The notes beneath the pieces are model-generated. The model was not told the DNA's origin. It searched no databases and saw nothing but the letters and a program-made list of their open reading frames with translations. Position numbers and translations under genes: made by a program. A stretch of DNA of 64,000 bases from Neocallimastix lanati (nom. inval.) (lineage: Eukaryota > Neocallimastigomycota > Neocallimastigomycetes > Neocallimastigales > Neocallimastigaceae): the NCBI GenBank assembly GCA_016946835.1, contig JACVTC010000020.1:1493501-1557500 (forward strand). Direction: 5' to 3'. Below are positions 42,090-57,690 of this stretch, in pieces; positions within the stretch are counted from its first letter, which is position 1, and every line of letters begins with the position of its first letter.

Positions 42090-43610
42090 TTTTTTTTTTT
42101 TAACTGCACTATTCCTTTGCCATATCGGTACGACGTCGGGACTCTTGGTAATGAAAGTGTTTTTGCTAAATCTCTCAAAAAAGTAACTCAAGAAAACTAC
42201 TGATAATCGGTATTGAAATAGCAAGATATTCCGTAAGTCCCACAATATACGGAACAGTAGACCCCTGTGAACTTTTTATGAGTTGTTTACTTAAATGTCT
42301 CTGTTCCCCAGTATTGAATTATAGCTCATCTAAAGCTGAAATTCCATTAGGAAGGAATATTTAAATATACCTGTTTATGAAATTTTCATATTCTAAAAAA
42401 TATTTGAATAAGAAGATAGAGCATTCAAATATCCAATGAATAAAAGATTGTTCACCTTTTCCACAGCAAGGGCAGAATTTAGAAACTCTACCACTTCTAA
42501 TTGCAATAGTGGTATTATATTTGTAACCAGCTCCAAATCTTAAGATCCAGTTAAAACCTAAACTTAAATGAGAATATTCAAGGCTGAACATAAATACATT
42601 TCTAGTATTTATAAATTTGAAATTATCGTAATAAATACCCTTAATTCCTTGGAAATTACCAACATCAAACCAATAGGATTCAATAGCATCTTTGAATTTA
42701 GTGATATTCTTTTTCTTAATTTTCTTGTAGAGCACCAGTGATTTTTTCGACCAAGAATAACGTGGCATGGAAGGGATGTGGTTTATGAGATCTTTAATAA
42801 TACTTTTAGAATTTCTCCATTTACAAAAGAATTTTATTTGAAAAGAAGCACAAAAGCCAGCAATTAGAAATACTTGAAGATCATGAGATAAGGCATAAAC
42901 ACTAACTGTTGAGTTCCTTTTGATATAATTTTTATTTTTTTTCTTCTTTTCAATGTTAAGATAATCTTCCTTGTTCGAGGAGTCAGAATCAATACACCAC
43001 AACAATGTAATGTTAATTAAAGATTGTACATTCTTAGAATTGTTTTTGTTTGAACCTAAGAGTGTAGCAAAATATAATGCTTTGCTAATAATATATGATT
43101 AAATAATAGATCTATTAAAAGTTAGTGGAACTTTCTTATTAGATAAAAAACTAGAGAAAGAAAATAAGGATTTTCTAACTTTAGTATTCATATAAATGAT
43201 AATAAGCTCAAGGGAAAGATCATTACTGAAGCGGGGATACCTAAGGAAATATACACACAGATTCTTTAGGGATAGAATGAATCCCAAGGTAAAATGTAGG
43301 TTCTTCATAACCAGGATATAAAACAAAATTTTTAAGGGTTTAACAACCATTGTAGCGCATTTATATTGATACCAATAGACATTTCATTTTTCATTTTTAT
43401 TAGCTCAACAAAAAACATGACGTAGTAGAGCCTTCATTTTTCTTTCACTAGGCGCTATGAGAAGTATATCATCAACAAAAAGACACCACAACATTTTTTA
43501 TTATCAATACTGACCCCACATTTATTACAATTGGTTTAAAATATCATTAATGAATAAATTAAACAAATTTGGTGATAACAGGTAACCATGTAATTAATAA
43601 GTTAATATAA
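42090..43610 (-). mobile_element. Decayed LINE-type (non-LTR) reverse transcriptase remnant
   Basis: Reading the minus strand from about 43600: HGYLLSPNLFNLFINDIL (the conserved 'G.pLSPlLFNlfindl' block of LINE reverse transcriptases), then, after a frameshift, FVDDILLIAPSERKMKALL with the FVDD catalytic motif (43483-43469 encodes FVDDI). Next comes a thumb-like region with VRKSLFSFSSFLSNKKVPLT and YIISKALYFATLLGSNK (43200-43030). The 214-codon frame 43005-42361 ends with a CPCCGKGEQSFIHWIFEC zinc-binding motif typical of LINE ORF2 C-termini. More C-terminal sequence (NGISALDEL, PYIVGLTEYLAISIPII) continues to about 42100, ending in a short A tract. Several frameshifts and stops make it non-functional, and the 5' half (endonuclease, RT fingers) is missing. 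Clade not assigned. Confidence 0.85.
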
Positions 43611-44089
43611 ATAATAAAATATAGGTTCAATTAAATGTTAAAACAATATCAAGTTTAATAATTTTTTATTTATTTTATTTTTTTATTTCTTATTCTTTAT
43701 TACTTATTTTTTATGTTTTATTTCTATATATATTTATACATTCATACATTTATACATTCATATGTTTTTTTTTTTTTTTTTTTTTTAATTAGTTTGCTAT
43801 TTATTAACATAAATTTTTAAAAAAAAATCTTTCTATAGATATATATATTACTGAATTTGATATCTAAAACAATATATCATTATTTAAAATAAGTATAATA
43901 TACAAATTTTTTTTTTCTATATATACATGTAAAACAAAAAAAAAAAAAAAAAGTGGTAAATAAAAATATTTATGTTCTATACATATGGATTACAACTAAT
44001 AACCTTTAATAACCTTTAATGATTATGAATATTATATAATAATATTATTATTACAATGTATATTATGTTTTGTTAATGTATTTATATAT
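43611..44089. other. Intergenic
   Basis: AT-rich spacer between the LINE remnant and the MFS gene stop codon, with poly-T (43766-43786) and poly-A (43935-43953) tracts. Nothing else recognised. Confidence 0.55.
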
Positions 44090-44837
44090 TTATTTTTCAT
44101 CAGGAATAGTAACAGTAACAACAATGTTATCAGGATTATTCTTATAATCTTTTGAAATATCACTACCCTTATTACTTTTTACGTCACTTCTTCTTGATAC
44201 ATTCTTCTTATAATCTTTAATGAATAATGAGAATAAAAAGATTAAGATACTAACAGGGAAAATTGAATATAGATATGTTTTTCTGATGGCTTCTACATAA
44301 ATAATATCACCATTGGGTACATCATTAATATTATTCACAGTAACAGGTGGTGCCTCAGGAAAATGTTTTTTATAACAATAGGGATATATATTCTGTAGAA
44401 AGGTTCCATAGATAGCAACACCAATTACTCCACCAATAAAATTAAAGAAGGATGAAATGGTTGTACTAATACCTAAATACTCTGGAGGCGATACTTGTTG
44501 TGCTGCTAAAATGCAATTTTGATAGATAACTCCAACGCTTAATCCATATAATAAATAAATAAAAAATTCTACCTTATAAGAGGTATTAACATCAATCAGT
44601 GTAATTAAGTAAGCTCCAATAGAAGAGAAAAAGCTACCATACTTAATATACATTCCTATATGACCCCATTTTCCAATAAAATAGCCACTTCCCATGGCTG
44701 TAAATGAATAGAATACACTTTATATTAAATAATAAAATTATAAAAAATTTAAAAAAAAAAAAAAATAAAATAAAATAAAAATAAAATAAAATAAAATAAA
44801 AATAAAAATAAAATAAAATTAGAATAAAATAAAATAA

Positions 44838-44890
<53 letters not shown>

Positions 44891-45810
44891 TAAATAAAAT
44901 TAAATAAAAAATTTTAATAGTTTAGGCTAAATTATTTGATATCTGAAATAATATTTAAATAATTTTATATTATAGCTATAATAGAACTACTTACGTTATA
45001 GGAACTAATCTTAGACCTGCATTTGTAGCACTAAAATGACGACCATCCTCTATATATATATATATCAATAATAAATAAATAGTAAATATTAATAAACATT
45101 ATTTGAATTAAACTTATTAATTAATTAAAAGAAATGCGTTATTATAAAAGATTATATAAAGTTAAATTAATATATAGAAAATGTTATGAAGAAAAAAAGA
45201 TAATATATGAAAAATGACATAAAAAAAAAAGGCATAAAAGATAAAATGATATAAAGATAAATTAATATATTACGATATAAAAGAGGCAAAGTATTAATGA
45301 AAACTGAAATAACGAATCCTTCAAAAAAGTTTGTTATCGATGCAAATGTAATATTTCTATACTTGAAAAGGAATGGAGGAGTAATAGGTTCAACCGCAAA
45401 TTTAAATTCTATTAAGATATATAGAGCTAAAAAAAAAATCCCTGCAATAAGTAATATAATAATTACAGGTGAACTCCAAGAATATTTTGTACCTTTTAAT
45501 AAATATGAAAAAAAAAAAAAAAAAAAAAAAAAGAGAGATAAAAAAAAATAAATAAATAAATACAATAATTTTTAATTTATATATAACACTCCAAGGAAAC
45601 ATTTTAAATATACATACCACCCCAATTTAATGCTATTAATGTACATACTAAACAACCTATTTTAATAGTAATTTAATACATAAAAGAAAAAAGTTTAATT
45701 TTTATTATTTTAACCATGTAAATAAAATTTAAATTTATATTATATTAAAATTTTAAAATTTAAATTTTTAATTCAGAATAATTTTATATATAATAAATAT
45801 TAAGTAATAA

Positions 45811-45886
<76 letters not shown>

Positions 45887-46850
45887 GACATACCAATAAG
45901 TGAAAATGTTCCAAGAAAATCAATTCTTTTAATTTTTTCCATCAATGAACTTTTTTTCATGGGAGTCTTGAAAAATAGAATGAATAATATGGAACATAAT
46001 ATACCAACAGGAATGTTAATATAGAATGACCATCTCCATCTTTTAATCAATAAAATTTTTATAAATTAAAGCGTAAAAAACAAAAAAAATTTTTTTTTTT
46101 TAAAAAAAAAAGTTTTTAATTAGTAATTAATGCTAAATATTAATTTTATTATTATTAGTAATATTGATATAGATAACTATATATATAGGAGGGGGGGGAA
46201 TTAATTTTTAATTTAATTACGATAGATTATCAGTAAAGAATCCACCTAATAAAGGACCTATGACTGAGGATAGAGCATAAATCACACCATTAACACTCAT
46301 ATATATACCTCTATATTATTAAAAGTGATCGATACAAAATCATATATATATATATATAAAATTAAATTTGATATTTCAATATAATAATTTTAGTTAATAA
46401 AAAAAAAAAAAAAAAAAAAAAAACTAATAATAATAACAATAACAAAAATAAATTAATATTAATTTTTATATAATTTAACTTTGATATATATATATGTAAA
46501 TATATAAGACTTAATCTAATATTTTATTATATATATATATAACTTGCCTAACATTATATTTTATATTATTTTTATTTTATTCTATTTGATAAAAATTAAA
46601 TAATTGATGAATATAATAATAAAAAATTTATTAATAGATACCTTTTACTCAATGGGGTAATGTCAGCAATAAGAATGATGGCTAATGATATAATACCTCC
46701 GCCACCAATACCTTGAATTACTCTTCCAATAATTAGTACACCTATATTTGATGCGACTTTTTTTTTAATAAATAATAATAATAATAATAATAATATATTG
46801 TATAATAAAAAAAAAAAAGTAGTATTACATTTAATTTAAAACAATATCTT

Positions 46851-46925
<75 letters not shown>

Positions 46926-47039
46926 TTATAATAAAGTACCACCGCAAAGAAGAGAAGATATAGTAAATATGAAAAAAAATAATATCATTAATGATCTACC
47001 GCTAAAGATGTCTGCCACTATCTCAGTTTTAGAAGGGAA

Positions 47040-47072
<33 letters not shown>

Positions 47073-47472
47073 AAAAGTAGTAACATAATAAATATGTAAA
47101 AAAATAATAATTACAATATTATAAGAAAAAAAATAAAATAATTTTATCTTTCAGTAATTATTTTTTATTTTTTTCTTTCAAAAAGAAGAAAAAAAAATTG
47201 ACATTAAATTATTTTAATTTAAACTATATAATTATATAATTTCATACATTTTCCAACCACTTTGCATTATTATATAATATATATAAATTATTCATAAAAT
47301 AAAGTTTAAATATAAATTTAAGCATATATATATATATATAAATTAATTAATATTAGTTAATAAATTATATATTAGATAGAAAAAAATATTAACAAATTAT
47401 ATATATAAATATCTTCGTTTTATTATAAACATTAATTAATAAAAATTATAAATTGTATATTTCTATATATAA

Positions 47473-47520
<48 letters not shown>

Positions 47521-47721
47521 GTAAAAAACTATTAAAAATTTAAAAATTATATAAATTTATTTATATATACATGGTTGAATTGCTGTATCAGTGATCATAT
47601 AGGCAGTAATAACCCAAGTGTAACTTTCATAGGCGTAAAATTCTTTACTAATTGTTGGAAGTGCTGTTGAAACAATCGTAGTATCCAAATTTGCCATAAT
47701 CAGGGAAACAACTATATAAAT

Positions 47722-47766
<45 letters not shown>

Positions 47767-48151
47767 GTTATAAATTTCAATCAATTCTATCATCTTCTCA
47801 TCTTCTCATCTTCTAATCAAATATGTATATCATTAATTTAACCTGCTTATATACATATATATATATATAAATACTTACTTATACTAATATAAACTAGTAT
47901 AAATTTGCCCTATAATACATTTTTTTTTTAATATGGTATAACAGAATTAATTAGATAATGTAATATAGTCTCAAAATGCTGCTTTATATCCATATTATAT
48001 TATTATATCATATAACAGATTTTTATTCTTTCTTTCTTGCTTTCTTTATATATATATATATATATACCTTTGTAAATTTAATTTTTATAAAATCAGGATC
48101 TACATTATTCACTTCTTTTATTGTTTTACTTTCATTATTAGTTTCATTCAT
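44090..48151 (-). CDS. Major facilitator superfamily transporter, DHA2 (14-span drug:H+ antiporter) type
   Basis: Twelve exons on the minus strand: 48151-48068, 47909-47879, 47711-47571, 47259-47248, 47017-46940, 46756-46642, 46310-46221, 46039-45894, 45656-45618, 45492-45274, 45049-44995, 44717-44090. All introns GT-AG, phases consistent, 1638 nt, 545 residues, usual for 14-span DHA2 proteins. Signature segments: IMANLDTTIVSTALPTISKE in helix 1, WVITAYMITDTAIQPLVGKL then ADIFSGRS (motif A region), IGRVIQGIGGGGIISLAIIL, GVIYALSSVIGPLLGGFFTD (motif C), WRWSFYINIPVG, and GRHFSATNAGLRLVPIT in the C-half. The C-terminal tail is hydrophilic and charged, cytosolic. Fungal relatives at the plasma or vacuolar membrane export drugs, toxins or basic amino acids; the substrate here is unknown. 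A 12-nt microexon (47259-47248) supplies LVGK of motif A; without it the motif and the frame relation to relatives are damaged. Exon 12 must start at 44717, not at the internal ATG, to keep phase and supply a missing membrane segment. Confidence 0.9.
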
Positions 48152-49392
48152 TATTATATATTATAAATATTTAATTTTTTTTTTTTTATTTTCTAAAAAT
48201 AAAAAATGAATTTATATTAAAATATATGATGAAAATAAAATATATTAATATTTTAAAATATTTTTTATCACTTTTAATATAATAAATTTTAATAATTTCT
48301 TTAAAATATATATAAATATATAAGTTCTATAATTATATATATATATACATTTTATTAAATTGTTTTTTTTTTTTTTTTTTTTTTTATGAAAATATTAGAG
48401 TATTTAAATAATAATTTATATTTAAAAAAAAAATATTAGAGTATTTAAATAATAATTTATAAAAAAAAATAAGAAAAAAAAGTATATATATTTATATCTT
48501 CATTCAATAATAAAGATAAAAATCTTATTTTAATTTTAAAAAAAAAAAAAATGGAGAAATATGTAAATTTATAAATTTATTATTATTATTATTATTATTA
48601 AAAGAAAAAAAAAAAGGGCAAAACTTTAAATTATAGTAAAATATTGATCTCTTTTTTGAAAATATTTAATTTTAATTTATATATAAATAAATTTTATTAA
48701 GTAAATAACAAAAAATAAAATAAAATAAATATATAAAAAAAAAATGAATATAAAAGAAAATGAAAAAAAAAAAAAAAAAAAAAATTAATAAAGAAAAAAT
48801 TTTCTTTAAATGAATATTAATATTATTAATTATTTTTATTATTATTATAAATATACATTATTTATTAATAGAAATAGAAATAAGGTAAATTAAAAATAAA
48901 ATAAAATAAAATAAAATAATAAGGTAAAAAAACAAAATAAAATTTAAATTTTGGATAATATTATAATATTATAATATTATATTATGACAAAAAAAATTAA
49001 AAAAAAATATATATTTTTAAATATATTTAATTAATACTAAGTAATAATATGAAAACTCTTTAATAAAACTGCCGAAAAAAAAAAAAAATAAAAATAAAAT
49101 ACAAACATAATAATAATAATAATGGAAACATTATTACAATTTCATTTATATATTTCTTTATTATTTTATAAATAAAATAATTATCTATTTAAAAAATTAT
49201 ATTAAAATATAAATATAAATTATAGAGATAGATCATCCATCAAAATTTTTATATTAAAACGTAAATAAAAATATATATATATTTGTAAATTTCTATTCTT
49301 ATTTTTTATGAAATAATTCATTATTTTTAAATTCTAAAAAATTTAATTTTTATATTACAATGATTTATAGATAAGCTTTTCAAGTAATAAAT

Positions 49393-49423
<31 letters not shown>

Positions 49424-49477
49424 TTTGGATAGATTAACCTTATAATAATCTTGTTAAACTCTTCATGTGTTTAAAAA

Positions 49478-49517
<40 letters not shown>

Positions 49518-49691
49518 AAATTAATAATTAAAGTTAATCACGAAAAAATATATAAATTTATTTTATACTTTCGATGGTTCTAAAAAAAAAAATTATAAAA
49601 ATAATTTATAATAAAATAAAATAAAATTATATATTCTACTCTATTGATCTATTTATTTATTCATTTAATTAAAATTATATAAAAAATTCTA

Positions 49692-49733
<42 letters not shown>

Positions 49734-50100
49734 TTTGTTAATATTGAATATCATAATTTATATTACATGTATACTATAAATAACTTTTTCAAAAAATGGA
49801 ATTATACATATAATATACGACAAATGATAAAGATATAATTTATTTTAATTCATTTTATTTTGTTATTATTTTATATCATTGTATTATTTTTATCTTTTTT
49901 TTTTTTTTTTTTTATTTTTATAAAATATAAAATAAATATCATAATTTAAAATTACATTAATTGTTTTTTGATTAGGTTATTAACTATATAAATATTATTT
50001 CTTAAATAAAAATTTGTGAGAAAAAAGAAATACTATCATAATATATTAGTAAAAAGGTATATTTGTATAATATTAAAAAAAAAAATGATATATAATATTT

Positions 50101-50139
<39 letters not shown>

Positions 50140-50669
50140 TATTGAAATAATTATAAATATATTAATATATATATTACTAAATACTAAAAATATTATTCAT
50201 GCATTCACAACATTCATAACATTGAATGTTATTCATAACTATTTATTGCATTCATCGTAAATGCAAATAATCTTCGCCATATATGCAACTATAATCTATA
50301 TATAGTATTTAATTAAATAATAATAATAATAATAATAATAAAAAAGAAAAAATACATAAAGCCACTATAATAAATATATAGACATATAGATATTTTTTTT
50401 CTATTGTATACTAATTACATAGTTTTATTAACTGGAAATACAATTTTTTTTTTTTTAAAAAAAAAAAGGCAAAAAAAAAATTTTTTTTCAACAAAATCAA
50501 ATTGTAATGAATTTCCTCATGTTTAATAAATAATACTGATATTGTAAATGTTTTTATTTTGGTTATTGCTATTATTATCCTTATTATCCTTATTATTACT
50601 GTTTTTATTATTATTATTTATTTTTATTTTTATTTTTATTTTTTTTAAAAAAAAAAATTATAAATGAAA
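48152..50669. other. Gene-poor AT-rich intergenic region
   Basis: No gene recognised. Contains T and A tracts (48361-48385, 48765-48783, 49703-49731), (AT)n runs at 49487-49513 and 50117-50142, and a 30-bp direct repeat (48391-48420 and 48432-48461, 41-bp period). Confidence 0.55.
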
Positions 50670-52741
<2,072 letters not shown>

Positions 52742-52864
52742 TTTTTTTTATATTTATAACTTTTTTTAAATTATATATATATATATATATAAAATTTCTC
52801 CTTTTTTTTATTATTAACCTAAAAATTAAAAATTAAAAAAAAAAAAAAATAAAAATAAAAAAAT

Positions 52865-52913
<49 letters not shown>

Positions 52914-53622
52914 TTTTTAATTATTTATTTTTTTTACTCGCATGAACAAATTTACTAAAATTTTAATTTTTATTAAAAAAAAATTAATGTATTTTTCAAT
53001 CTAAACTAAAAAAAAAAAAATACATGTATTATTTTAGTATCTCTTTATTAAAAATAGTGCTATACAACAATACTTTTTCGAAAAAAATAAAATAAAAATA
53101 AAAAAATAAAAATAAAAAAATAAAAAAATTGTAATAATAATTATTCATTCATTAATTGTAAAAAAAAAAAAAAAAAGTTATATTAAATATAAATTATATT
53201 ATTACATTTATTTTATCTTATTTTATTTTATTTGATTATTTGATTATTATTATTTCTTTAATAGTTATATCGATAAAGAGAAAATATTAACATCAAAAGG
53301 TATATATTTATTGCTGAACTAAGTACAAGTACTTTTTTTAAAAAAAAATAAAAAAAAATTTTTATCTCTATTCATATAAATAATAAATATAAATGATATA
53401 AAAAAAATATTAAAATATATATAAATTTATATATATAAAAGTTATCTTTTTTTTTTTTTTTTTTTTTTTATTATTATTATTATTTTTAATATATTTATAT
53501 ATTTCCCTGAATTCTATTTCCAGAAAAAAAAAAAATACTGAAATAAATAAATTAAATATAAAATTATTTCATAAAATGAATATATAAAATTAAAAATTTA
53601 GAATTAAAATTAAAATACAAAA
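52742..53622. other. Intergenic
   Basis: Between the Siw14-like start and the TAF4 stop. Contains (AT)n at 52879-52910, poly-A and poly-T tracts and ATTAAAAAT-type sequence. No gene recognised. Confidence 0.6.
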
Positions 53623-54821
53623 TTACATGGTATACCATTTATATAATAAATTACTACGTTTATAATATTTATCATTTTCTAAAATAAAAATAGCATCCTT
53701 TAATATAACACGATACATATCTTTCTGTGATATGGTACGACGTAAGGCATTTCTACTCTTGGAGCCACTTAAACGACCTTGAGAACCATCCTCTTTACGT
53801 TTTAAAAGTGAACTACCTGATTTACCACTTTTACTTGCTCCAAAACTTCTCTTAGAACTAAATCCCTTATCACCACTACCTTCATCTCCTGATTTTTTAT
53901 CTCCTTTACTATCACCTTTAGATTGGGAGGAACTACTCTTATGGAAATGAAGAGAAGAAGCTCGCCATTCATCATTGGAACTTTGGGTCATCCAACTATA
54001 CTTTTTACCAGATCCACCTGCAGCTCTTAAGGCTGTTTCATTAGTAATTCTTTGTTTTACTGCATCTGGAACATCTTTATTCTTTACCGTTTTATTCTTT
54101 TTACGTTTAGAGGCACCCTTACCATCACCATCTTTTCCATCACCTCTTCCTTCCTCCTCTTCACCACGACGTTGTCTCTCTCGACGTTCTTTATCTCTTT
54201 CATAACGTTCAATAAGTTGTAATGATTTTTTTACATCATCTTTGACAACAACTGAAAATTCATAAGTTTCTTCACCTACTTTAGCTTTTTTAGCCTTACT
54301 TTCTTCCATAAAAAAATCATGAAGTAAACCAACTCTATGTTTACTGGCCAAAATCATTTGTTCCACTAAACTTCGTATTCTTTCTTGAGCTGCTAATGCT
54401 AAGCAATTATAATAATCTGGATCTACTTTTGTAATATCATTTTTAGAGGTAATTTCTTCTACCATTTTAGAAAGAAATGGTATACTTAAGAAGGATTGAG
54501 CTTTAGAACGATCTTCAGTTGAATTAATTTGTTGTTGTTGCATATTTAAAATTTCATTATCTCTCAAAATATTATCAGTTTCCTCTTTTAAATCTACTCC
54601 TACATACTTCATAACATCACCTAAACTTTCAGAATCTAGCTTAGTAACATCAATTTCTTGAGTTTTTGATGTATTATTATTAACTTTATTACCACCAATA
54701 CCTGGGGTATCAATAGGAAAGAGTGGGTTCATGCGAGGTGGTGGTGGTCCCATATAGTTAGTATTATTATTTGCTTCTGATTTCGTTTTCTTTACTGTTG
54801 ATGAATTAGTAAGAACCATAA

Positions 54822-54870
<49 letters not shown>

Positions 54871-55210
54871 AAGAGTTAAGGTAATAAAATAAAATAAAAC
54901 TAAAAATGATATTTTATTTATAAAATTATATTAATATATATTTGCGTATAGATAATTTTATAAAAATAATAATAATAATAACTTGATAAATATTTATAAA
55001 ATAAATATATAAAAAAGGATATTTTTCTTCTAATTTACGTTTCTTTGTTGAATTAAGCTTATCTTCTGTTGTAGTTGTTTTTGAAAAAATCTTTTCATTT
55101 AGATAAAGATATTTATATATAATTTAATAAAATAATATTATATATATATATATATTGAATTTATAGAATAAAAAAAAATAATAATAATAATTAAATATAT
55201 AAATAAATTA

Positions 55211-55244
<34 letters not shown>

Positions 55245-56454
55245 ATATATTATATTTATTATAAAATAAAATAATATATATAATAGATACTTGTAATTTC
55301 AAATTTTGTAAGGTTTGCAATTGATTTGCCGTTAAATAATCTTTGGTTTTATTTATAAATTGATCCAGTGTTATTTGATTTAACTTTCATTTTAAATAAA
55401 TGTTGAATATTAATAAAGATATTATAAAATATTAAATAAAATATATAATAAAATATTAATTATTTTATTTATTTTTAACAAAAGTTCTAAATGAAATCTT
55501 TTAAATATATATTATTTAAAAATTTAATGAATATTATTTTATTATAATTACTTTTAATTTATTGAAATCATCAATTAATTTATTTTTAAATTCTGGTTTT
55601 AATTGTTCTAACGTTGCGGTATAAAATGGTAAAAGTGCATCATAATAATTAATTCCTGTTAAAGGATTAATTGAACTAGTTAAATTTGATGCTAACGCAC
55701 TTGCTAAATTTGGTATAACAGGATTTGTTGCATTTGATTTTAATGGAAGCGTAGGAGTTATAGGTTGATTTGGAAGTCGTGATTGTAATAAAGGTTGTCC
55801 TTTACGAGCTGCAGCTGTAGCAACAGCTAATGGATTTGGAATTAATGATGGTCTTGGTGATGAACCAACGGGTGAAATTGGTTTTGGAGGTCTTGCTTTA
55901 AATGGTTGATTTCGTGGAATGGCTGCCTTAAAGTTTGGATATTTCTGTATATTTTTTAATATATCGGTATGTAAAGGTGATGAAGCATTATTTAAAGTAA
56001 AAGGGTAAACTGGAGGTATTAAAGGTAACGGTAATGTACTATTTATCGTTGAATTAAGAGTTGCTAATGATGGTTGATTTATAAGTGGTGATGAAGACAA
56101 TAAATTTGGAGTAGTAAGTGGTATTTCCTGTGAAGAAGGTTCTTCTGAAGTAGAATTAGAAGATTTTGAAATATTTATTGAATTTGTTTTTAATTCTGAG
56201 GTATAATTAGAATTTGTAGTATTTGTAATTGATGTCTCTATTTTTGAGGTATTAGAAGTATTAGAAGTAATATCATCAGACGCTTCTGTAGGATGAGTTA
56301 TACTACTAAAATCAAAATCTAATATCATTCCTGAATCAACATTAGGTGTTTCAACAGAAACTGTAGTTGAGGTTTGAATGGATGAATCTTGATTAATGGA
56401 TGGTGTACTATTGCTTATATGAAGAGTTGAACTATTACTTTGTGAATTATCCAT
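53623..56454 (-). CDS. TAF4: Transcription initiation factor TFIID subunit 4 (TAF4)
   Basis: Four exons on the minus strand: 56454-55552, 55383-55291, 55090-55039, 54794-53623; phases 0, 0, 1; 2220 nt, 739 residues. The N-terminal 300 residues are Ser/Thr/Asn/Pro-rich, activator-like. Exons 1-2 carry LLPFYTATLEQLKPEFKNKL and LNQITLDQFINKTKDYLTAN, a short helical region. The last exon holds the TAF4 C-terminal histone-fold domain: LSIPFLSKMVEEITSKNDIT, VDPDYYNCLALAAQERIRSL, VEQMILASKHRVGLLHD, then a charged Lys/Glu/Arg stretch and the closing TISQKDMYRVILKDAIFILE, where the second part of the domain packs. TAF4 pairs with TAF12 and scaffolds TFIID in the nucleus. An ATG at 54819 would open the last exon as a stand-alone protein, but it lies inside the third intron: donor C|GTAAAT at 55039 and acceptor CAACAG at 54795 join in frame. 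An overlapping start from an internal promoter cannot be excluded. Confidence 0.9.
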
Positions 56455-57690
56455 CTTGTTTATATATTACTTATATAATATTAAATGAAATTTGAAATCC
56501 TAAATATATATATTAAAAAAAGATATAATAATAACAATAAGATTTCACATATATTTTACAAAAATTTAAATTTTAAAATTGAATTTTCAATTTTCAAAAT
56601 TTAAATATAATTATATATATGCAAAAAAAAGAAATTAGAATAAAAAAAAAATAAAATTGTATAAAATATAATATTTATGATAAAATTATGTGATAATTGT
56701 ATATTTTTATGTTTTATGCTTTAGAAATGCCACATGCTATCACATGTTGATAAAAATTAGCTTTTTTTTTGTTTAACTTTATCAAATTTAAAAATACTAT
56801 CAATGAATTATCAAAATTTTGATTAAATATATCCTTTTTTTTTTTTTTTTTCTTTAAATAAAAGTATAAAAAGAATTACTAATAATAAAATAAATATGAG
56901 AACATGAATAAATTTAAAATACAAATTGAAAAAAAAAAAAAAATAAAAATGAAATGAAATGAAAAGTACAAATATATATGTAAATTACAGATTGAGTAAA
57001 TAAGATAAAATATAATGATTCTGATATTAAAAAATACAATGAAACTTTTAATAAAAAAAAATCACTACTTTTATTTATATAATATAATATTAATAATGTA
57101 TATGTTACATTTTATAATCTATAAAAGAAAAATATGATAATCTACATTAAATACGGAATTAATGATCTAATATTTACATATACAGAAAAAAAAAATGTAA
57201 AACAAATAAAATAGTATAAAATGAAAATTAAAATTTCAATATATATATATATATTAGTACATATTAATTAATAAATATACTTTACATTTATCAAATTCTT
57301 TTATTCTAATATATATATACCTCTATGAAGTTTAAATATTATATTTATAAAAAAAAAAAAAAAAAAAAATTAAAAATAAATAAAAAGGTAAAAAATAATA
57401 ACGAACGAATAATCATTAATTTAAATGCTTTTTTTATTTTGTTTTGTTTGATATAATTAACTTTATGTTTCTGTTTATATAAAAATGAAGTATTAAATAA
57501 ATTAGCTAAAATAATAAGTAATGATTTGAACGATATTGATAAAAAATTTTATGATATATTGATATATAGTTAATATGTAACTATTAAATTATTAAATGCT
57601 AAAATTAAAAACAAATAAAATATAAATAAATAGATAATAAAAAATTTTATCATTTTATTTTTCTATATTTAAATTTTTGTGAAAAATAAT
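56455..57690. other. Intergenic
   Basis: AT-rich spacer between TAF4 start and dUTPase stop. No gene recognised. At 56731-56752 there is a small imperfect repeat of CACATG motifs (GCCACATGCTATCACATGTTG). Confidence 0.55.

Noticed and set aside
45297-45551. Plus-strand 84-codon frame overlapping the MFS gene
   Set aside because: Antisense of exon 10, whose minus-strand reading (FKFAVEPITPPFLFKYRN) is typical of DHA2 transporters.
54819-54819. ATG at 54819 as the start of TAF4
   Set aside because: A canonical acceptor 24 bases inside the frame joins in phase to upstream exons that have coding character, so this ATG is more likely intronic.
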